From Pseudomonadota bacterium (GTDB lineage Bacteria > Myxococcota > UBA9042 > PHBI01), in NCBI GenBank assembly GCA_005772945.1, contig SXIE01000248.1:1-10450 (forward strand): a stretch of 10,450 bases of DNA, in the 5' to 3' direction. A program made the translations under genes and the position numbers. The notes under the pieces are model-generated. The model searched no databases, was not told the origin of the DNA, and was given only the letters and a program-made list of their open reading frames with translations. Positions 5,734 through 10,450 of the stretch are shown piece by piece (position 1 is the first letter of the stretch; each line of letters begins with the position of its first letter).

Positions 5734-6663
5734 GTGTTGCGCTTCATCATCCTCATCGCGGCACTCACGACGAGCCTCGAGCCAGCGTTCGCAGCGCCGC
5801 CGCGCTGCACGCATGGCGGTTGTGACTTCGACGCGGGGGCGCCCCGTCCGGCCGCGTTCGAGGAGTGCTGGGAGCCCTCGACGCCGAACGCGGTGAAGGC
5901 CGCGGTGATCGAACTCGTCGAGGGCTGGCTCGTCGATGGTGGCGCCGCCTGCGCCATCGACGAATCGTCGCACCCTCCGCGCCTGACGGTGGATGACGGT
6001 GGCCGCGCGCCCTCGCGGTCGGCCGCGCTTGCCCTGGTGCGGCCGGAGTACCAGGCGTGGGCCCGCTCGATCGGCCACGCCGAGTGGGCGGCGGACTTCG
6101 AGCGCATCGCCTACGACTTCTGCAAGAAGGTGGGGCGCGACCAGGTGAAGTTCGTCGTCAAGACGCACTGCGGCGTCACCCAGCGCTTCGCGATGCTCCG
6201 CTACGTCGCCGATGCCGCCGGCGACGCCGAGCGCGCGCGGCAGGACTTCTTCGTGCGCATGTCGCAGCCATGGCAGAAGAACGACACGGCCGTTGGCGAC
6301 CCATTCGATTGCACGGGCGAGGCCGGCGAGTACTGCGCGTACGTGGACCCGAACTACGTGAGGCCCGCGACGACCGCCGCCAACGTCACCAAGAAGCTGG
6401 CCGCGACCGCGACCAACAACGACCTCTGGCGCACCGCGAACAATACCGCCGTCACGACCGTGGACGGCTGGTGCGCGACCGGGCGCGTCGCGGTGATCTA
6501 CAGCGACGTGCCGACCTACATGAGCGTCGGGGACACGGCGCTGCTGCCGGTGATCGGGGCGCGTGGGTTCTGCGGTTGCTACCACGCGACCTGTTTCACC
6601 GTAGAGGCGCCGAGCAAGTGCTACGCGACACTCGGCGCGCGCATCGGCGCCAAGTGCCTCTGA
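5734..6663 (+). CDS. Unrecognised secreted cysteine-rich protein
   Basis: I do not recognise this 309-residue protein. It starts at GTG 5734 with GAGG six bases upstream. The first 20 residues form a clear Sec signal peptide (MLRF, a hydrophobic core, then EPAFA before APP), so it should be exported. The mature part has 14 cysteines, at residues 25, 30, 45, 73, 130, 146, 193, 201, 247, 280, 282, 287, 296 and 308. The even number and the clustered FCGCYHATC near the C-terminus suggest a disulfide-stabilised periplasmic or surface protein. No lipobox, membrane anchor or known catalytic motif is visible. The middle section (about 105-180) looks helical and rich in charged and aromatic residues; about 205-250 is rich in Thr, Ala and Asn. 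Neighbours are a membrane acyltransferase upstream and a potassium channel 44 bp downstream, which give no firm clue to function. Confidence 0.8.
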   Translation: MLRFIILIAALTTSLEPAFAAPPRCTHGGCDFDAGAPRPAAFEECWEPSTPNAVKAAVIELVEGWLVDGGAACAIDESSHPPRLTVDDGGRAPSRSAALALVRPEYQAWARSIGHAEWAADFERIAYDFCKKVGRDQVKFVVKTHCGVTQRFAMLRYVADAAGDAERARQDFFVRMSQPWQKNDTAVGDPFDCTGEAGEYCAYVDPNYVRPATTAANVTKKLAATATNNDLWRTANNTAVTTVDGWCATGRVAVIYSDVPTYMSVGDTALLPVIGARGFCGCYHATCFTVEAPSKCYATLGARIGAKCL

Positions 6664-6707
6664 CAGCGCCGTTGGACGATCCCCCCGCCACGGGCTAGCA
6701 TGGGCCC

Positions 6708-8615
6708 GTGGACGTTCGCTCGGGCTCGGGAAATGGAGTCTTTCGCCTCGGCGGCACCGTCGCGAACGTCGCCGCCATGGCCGAGCGCAACGCGCGCTGG
6801 GTGCGGCTCGTGCGTGCCGCGGTCGGCGTCGTGATCGTCCTCGCGGTCGGCACCTACGGCTACTGGGAGTTCGCGACCGGCGAGCACTCGGTCGTCGAGG
6901 CGCTCTACATGACGGTCATCAGCATCTCGACCGTCGGCTTCACCGAGGTGATCCCCATCCGTGACGACGCGATGCGCGTCTTCACGATCGGCCTCATCTT
7001 CTTCGGCGGAGCCACCATTCTCTACTTCCTCGCCGCCGCCGCCGCGTTCGTCGTCGAGGGCGACGTCCTCTACGGCTTTTGGCGCCGCGGCCTGCGCAAG
7101 CGCCTCGCCCGCCTCGAACAGCACGTCGTCGTGTGCGGCCTCGGGCGCGTCGGCTCGCACGCCTTCCGCGAGCTGCACCTCTCGCGCACGCCCGTCGTCG
7201 GCGTCGACCGCGACGGCGAGCGCGTCGAGAACCTGGTCGCCCGCTTCGGCCCCAAGATCCTCTTCGCCGTGGGCGACGCCGCCGACGAGGCCATCCTTGC
7301 AGCCGTCCGCATCGATCAGGCCCGCGCCCTCATCGCCGCGCTGGCCGACGACCGCGACAACTTCCTGCTCTGCGTCACGGCGCGCCAGCTGAATCCCGCG
7401 CTGCGCCTCATCGTGCGGCTCGTCGACCCGGCCAACGCCGACATGTTCGCCGACGTCCGTGCCGAGGCGATCGTCTACCCGCCGGCCCTCTCGGGCACGC
7501 GCATGGCGAACGACCTGATGCGCCCCGAGCTGACGGCGTTCACGGCGCGCCTCCTGGCGGGCGACGCCTTCAAGCGCGAGGTCGCCGAGGTCGCAGTGCC
7601 GGCGGGCTCCGGGGCCATCGGCCAGACGCTCGGCGTGCTCGACATCGGCGCGACCGACGCGCTCGTCATCGGCCATCGCCGCGCCGGCGGCGACGACCGC
7701 CAGGCGTTCACGTTTCGCCCCGGGCCCGAGGTGCGGCTCCTGCTCGGCGACATCCTCCTCGTGCACGGCACGCGGCAGGAGCGTCGCGCCGTCGCCGAGC
7801 TGCTCGCGAGCCCGCGCCCAGTCGCGCCGCCGCGCGCGCCGCTCACCGAGATCGTCTCGGCCCTGCGGCCTGGCGATGCCGCCGCCATACCCCTCGGCCA
7901 GCAGGGTCATGCCCGGCGTGGGCACGTGATCGTCGCGGGCGCGGGCGCCGTCGGGCGCGCCGTCGTCCGCGAGCTGCTCCGGCAGGACGTCGAGGTGCTC
8001 GTCGTCGAGGGCAACGAAGCCCACCTCGCGCTCATCGACGTGCCCGCCGGACGCTTCTCGCGCATCGTCGGTGACCTCGCTCAGCGCGCGACGCTGGCGC
8101 GGGCCGATCTCCAGACCGCGCGCGGCTTCGTCTCGGCGCTCCAGCCGCTGCGCGACAACCTGTTCCTGGCGGCCATCGTGCACCACGCGAACCCGCGGGC
8201 CCGCGTCGTCGCGCGCGTCGGGACCTGGGAGGAAGCCAAGCGCCTGCGCGCCGTCGGCGCGGCGGTGACGAACCCCGGCGAGATCGGCGGCGTGCACCTG
8301 GCGCACCTCGCGATTCACCCCGAGCTGGTGCAGTTCGCGGCCGGACTCGAGGCGACCTGGGACCGGCTCGAGCAGCTCGCGATCGTCCCGCTCGAGGGTG
8401 GTGTCTTCGGGGGCGCGCGGCGTAAGGCGCGGCGCCTCGGGGACCTCGACATCCAAGCTACGACCGGCTGCGTCGTGCTCGGGCTGCGCGGGCGAAAGAG
8501 CCCGGTCTTTGCGTACCACCCGATCGACGAGGCGCGCGTCGTCCGCGGGGGCGCGCTGCTCGTTCTCGGCGAGCCCTCCGAGATTGCGCTTCTCCGCACG
8601 GTGTTCGCAGGCTGA
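6708..8615 (+). CDS. Two-TM potassium channel with tandem RCK (TrkA-N/TrkA-C) domains
   Basis: A 635-residue inner-membrane potassium channel. TM1 spans about residues 35-53. The pore loop follows, with selectivity filter TVGFT (75-79) in SISTVGFTEV, then TM2 at about 91-115. The first RCK module begins at HVVVCGLGRVGS (139-150), a Rossmann nucleotide-binding loop with an acidic strand end at Asp167, and its TrkA-C part lies near 285-355. A second RCK module begins at HVIVAGAGAVGR (406-417) with Glu434, and ends in another TrkA-C part near 560-635. Tandem RCKs in one chain form the gating ring, as in GsuK and BK-type channels, so gating by nucleotide or divalent ion is expected. The filter differs from canonical TVGYG by Phe and Thr; TVGF variants are common in bacterial RCK channels. 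The GTG at 6708 lacks a clear ribosome site; the in-frame ATG at 6777 (residue 24) is an alternative that keeps all domains. It is probably co-transcribed with the ATPase 50 bp downstream. Confidence 0.9.
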   Translation: MDVRSGSGNGVFRLGGTVANVAAMAERNARWVRLVRAAVGVVIVLAVGTYGYWEFATGEHSVVEALYMTVISISTVGFTEVIPIRDDAMRVFTIGLIFFGGATILYFLAAAAAFVVEGDVLYGFWRRGLRKRLARLEQHVVVCGLGRVGSHAFRELHLSRTPVVGVDRDGERVENLVARFGPKILFAVGDAADEAILAAVRIDQARALIAALADDRDNFLLCVTARQLNPALRLIVRLVDPANADMFADVRAEAIVYPPALSGTRMANDLMRPELTAFTARLLAGDAFKREVAEVAVPAGSGAIGQTLGVLDIGATDALVIGHRRAGGDDRQAFTFRPGPEVRLLLGDILLVHGTRQERRAVAELLASPRPVAPPRAPLTEIVSALRPGDAAAIPLGQQGHARRGHVIVAGAGAVGRAVVRELLRQDVEVLVVEGNEAHLALIDVPAGRFSRIVGDLAQRATLARADLQTARGFVSALQPLRDNLFLAAIVHHANPRARVVARVGTWEEAKRLRAVGAAVTNPGEIGGVHLAHLAIHPELVQFAAGLEATWDRLEQLAIVPLEGGVFGGARRKARRLGDLDIQATTGCVVLGLRGRKSPVFAYHPIDEARVVRGGALLVLGEPSEIALLRTVFAG

Positions 8616-8665
8616 AGGACGCTCGCGCGCTTTCGTGAGCCTCCGCGGCGTGCGAGGGTGGCGCG

Positions 8666-10450
8666 ATGAACGCGCCCGACCCTGAGTTCGCGCCCGCGCC
8701 CGCGCCGGCCCACGAGGGGCTCGCGGAGGCCGAAGCCGCCCGACGCCTTCGGACCGACGGCCCCAACACGCTTCCCAAGGGCGAGCGCCGGACGTTCTGG
8801 CGCGTCCTCGTCGAGGTGCTCGTCCAGCCGATGTTCATCCTCTTGATGGTCGCCGCCGCGCTCTACCTGGCGCTCGGCGATCTCGGCGAGGGCCTCACGC
8901 TGTCGGTCGCCGTGTTCGCGGTCGCCGGCATCACGATCGTGCAGGAGGCGCGCTCCGAGAAAGCGGTCACGGCCCTGCGCGACCTCACGAGCCCGCGCGC
9001 CCAGGTCCTGCGCGACGGCGTCGCGCGCACGATCGCGTCGGCCGAGCTGGTGTCCGGCGACCTCATCCGCGTGGGCGAGGGGGACCGCGTGCCGGCCGAC
9101 GCCGTCCTACGCGAAGGCGTCTCGCTGTCCGCCGACGAATCGATCCTCACGGGCGAGTCGGTCCCGGTCCACAAGCGCACCGCCCCGGGCGAGCGCGCGA
9201 TGGGCCCGCCCGGCGGCGACGGCACGAGCTGGCTCTACTCGGGGACGCTGGTCGTTTCGGGGCGCGGCGTGGCCGAGGTCTTGGCGACCGGCGCGCGCAC
9301 CGAGATCGGGCGCATCGGGGCCTCGCTCAAGGACATCGAGCGGCAACGGACGCCGCTGCAGCGCGAGGTCTCTCGCCTCGTGCGCATCATGGCCGTGGGC
9401 GGCCTCGCGCTCGCCGTGCTCGTCATGATCCTGCGCGGCCTGGAGAGTGGCGAGTGGATCCAGGCGGCGCTGGCGGGGCTCACGATCGCGATGGCGCTCC
9501 TGCCCGAGGAGTTCCCGGTCGTGCTCACGCTCTTTCTGGCGTTGGGCGCGCGGCGCATCGCGCGCCACGGGGTCCTGACGCGACGCACGACGGCCGTCGA
9601 GACGCTCGGGGTCATCGATGTCCTCTGCACCGACAAGACCGGGACCCTCACCGAAAACCGGATGACCGTCGGGCAGTTATGGTCGGTGTCCGAGCCAGCC
9701 CCACGGGCGGTCCAGGGGCTCGAAGAATTACCCGAAGCGGTGCACGAGCTCCTCGAGTATGCGATCTTGGCGTGCCCGCGCGATCCGTTCGATCCGATGG
9801 AGAAGGCCTTCCTCGCGCTCGGGCGCCAGACGCTCGCCGACACCGAGCACCTGCACGCGGCCTGGGAAGATACGCGTGAGTACCCGCTCACGAGCGAGCT
9901 CTTGGCGGTCACGCATGTCTGGCGGTCGGGCGACAGCCACCTGACCGCGGCGACCAAAGGCGCGCCCGCAGCCGTCTTCGATCTCTGTCACCTCGAGCCC
10001 GCGCCGCTCGCGCTCTGGTCCGATCGGGCCGCCACCATGGCGCAGAGCGGGCTGCGCGTCCTCGGGGTCGCCCGCGCCGTCGTGCCCGGCGAGGCCCCCG
10101 AGCACCCGCACGCGCTCGCGTTCGCGTTCGTCGGCCTGGTCGGGCTCGTCGACCCCCTGCGCCCCGACGTGCCGGCGGCCGTCGCGCACTGTCGCAAGGC
10201 GGGCGTGCGCGTCGTCATGATCACCGGCGACCACGTCGACACGGCACGCGCCATCGCGCGTGAGGCCGGCATCGACAGCGAGCACGTGCTGCTCGGCGCC
10301 GAGCTCGACGCGCTCGACGACGCCGGGCTCGAGGCGCGCGTCGCCGACGTCACGATCGTCGCGCGCGCCGTCCCTCAGCACAAGCTGCGCATCGTGCGCG
10401 CGATGCAGCGGCGGGGCCTGCGCGTCGCGATGACGGGCGACGGCGTCAAC
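8666..10450 (+). CDS. P-type cation-transporting ATPase, 3' end beyond the window
   Basis: An open frame of 595 codons with no stop at the right edge; about 200-300 residues, with the remaining membrane helices, are missing. From the ATG at 8666 (GAGGGTG at 8654-8660) it shows a cation-ATPase N-terminal domain, a first hydrophobic hairpin at about residues 52-95 and the actuator motif TGES (162-165). The TM4 ion-site motif PEEFP follows (280-284), then the phosphorylation motif CTDKTGT with phosphorylated Asp323, the nucleotide-binding KGAP (431-434), and the hinge motifs MITGD (518-522) and MTGDGVN, which ends the window. This is the P2 type (Ca2+/Mg2+/Na+-like), not a heavy-metal P1B pump, because no CPC motif or metal-binding N-terminal domain is present. 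The usual PEGLP is PEEFP here, a known variant of bacterial cation pumps of unclear ion choice. The N-terminus has a short Ala-Pro repeat. It follows the RCK channel by 50 bp, probably in one transcript. Confidence 0.92.
   Translation, partial: MNAPDPEFAPAPAPAHEGLAEAEAARRLRTDGPNTLPKGERRTFWRVLVEVLVQPMFILLMVAAALYLALGDLGEGLTLSVAVFAVAGITIVQEARSEKAVTALRDLTSPRAQVLRDGVARTIASAELVSGDLIRVGEGDRVPADAVLREGVSLSADESILTGESVPVHKRTAPGERAMGPPGGDGTSWLYSGTLVVSGRGVAEVLATGARTEIGRIGASLKDIERQRTPLQREVSRLVRIMAVGGLALAVLVMILRGLESGEWIQAALAGLTIAMALLPEEFPVVLTLFLALGARRIARHGVLTRRTTAVETLGVIDVLCTDKTGTLTENRMTVGQLWSVSEPAPRAVQGLEELPEAVHELLEYAILACPRDPFDPMEKAFLALGRQTLADTEHLHAAWEDTREYPLTSELLAVTHVWRSGDSHLTAATKGAPAAVFDLCHLEPAPLALWSDRAATMAQSGLRVLGVARAVVPGEAPEHPHALAFAFVGLVGLVDPLRPDVPAAVAHCRKAGVRVVMITGDHVDTARAIAREAGIDSEHVLLGAELDALDDAGLEARVADVTIVARAVPQHKLRIVRAMQRRGLRVAMTGDGVN

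Noticed and set aside
6621..8519. A 632-codon antisense open frame opposite the potassium channel
   Set aside because: The plus-strand channel has pore, TM and two RCK motifs. The antisense product is a low-complexity string of charged residues with no recognisable domain.
9107..10381. Minus-strand open frames (9107-9568, 9235-9957, 9728-10381) opposite the ATPase
   Set aside because: The plus strand carries TGES, DKTGT, KGAP, TGD and GDGVN motifs in one uninterrupted frame. The antisense products are composition-driven shadows.

Overview
The window is a very GC-rich bacterial segment with dense coding on both strands. GTG starts, strong GC bias at third codon positions and a mix of amidase, acyl-activating, AraC-type and ion-transport genes suggest a high-GC, Gram-negative-like soil or environmental lineage, for example Myxococcota or a related former deltaproteobacterial group. 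That placement is inference from composition and gene style; no rRNA or other marker gene is present. I saw no tRNA, rRNA, CRISPR array, transposase or prophage gene.

Left half (about 1-4557, minus strand): a cluster that reads, in transcription order, AraC-family regulator (4557-3526), acetoacetate-decarboxylase-like protein (3360-2569), amidase-signature hydrolase resembling 6-aminohexanoate-cyclic-dimer hydrolase (2572-989) and an AMP-forming acyl-CoA synthetase (976-122). The decarboxylase-like and amidase genes overlap by ATGA and the synthetase starts 12 bp after the amidase stop, so the three look like one operon. The synthetase breaks off at about half the family length, after its ATP-binding region. 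The first 121 bp do not continue its homology and carry two small hairpins.

Middle (4558-6663): a divergent intergenic region of about 210 bp holds a 21-bp-spaced direct repeat next to a TTGACA box, a good candidate operator and promoter. It faces a PlsC-type acyltransferase (4768-5577) whose catalytic HX4D motif reads QX4E. After a palindrome-rich gap comes an unrecognised secreted protein with 14 cysteines (5734-6663).

Right end (6708-10450, plus strand): a two-TM potassium channel with two cytoplasmic RCK modules, followed 50 bp later by a P-type cation-transporting ATPase that runs off the right edge. The two probably form an ion-homeostasis unit.

A coherent reading of the left cluster is that a regulated pathway hydrolyses an amide or lactam, activates the released acid to an acyl-CoA and handles a keto-acid or related intermediate with the decarboxylase-like fold protein. 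The substrate is unknown. The best candidates for something undescribed are this amidase/decarboxylase-like/synthetase combination, the acyltransferase lacking its catalytic histidine, and the cysteine-rich secreted protein.
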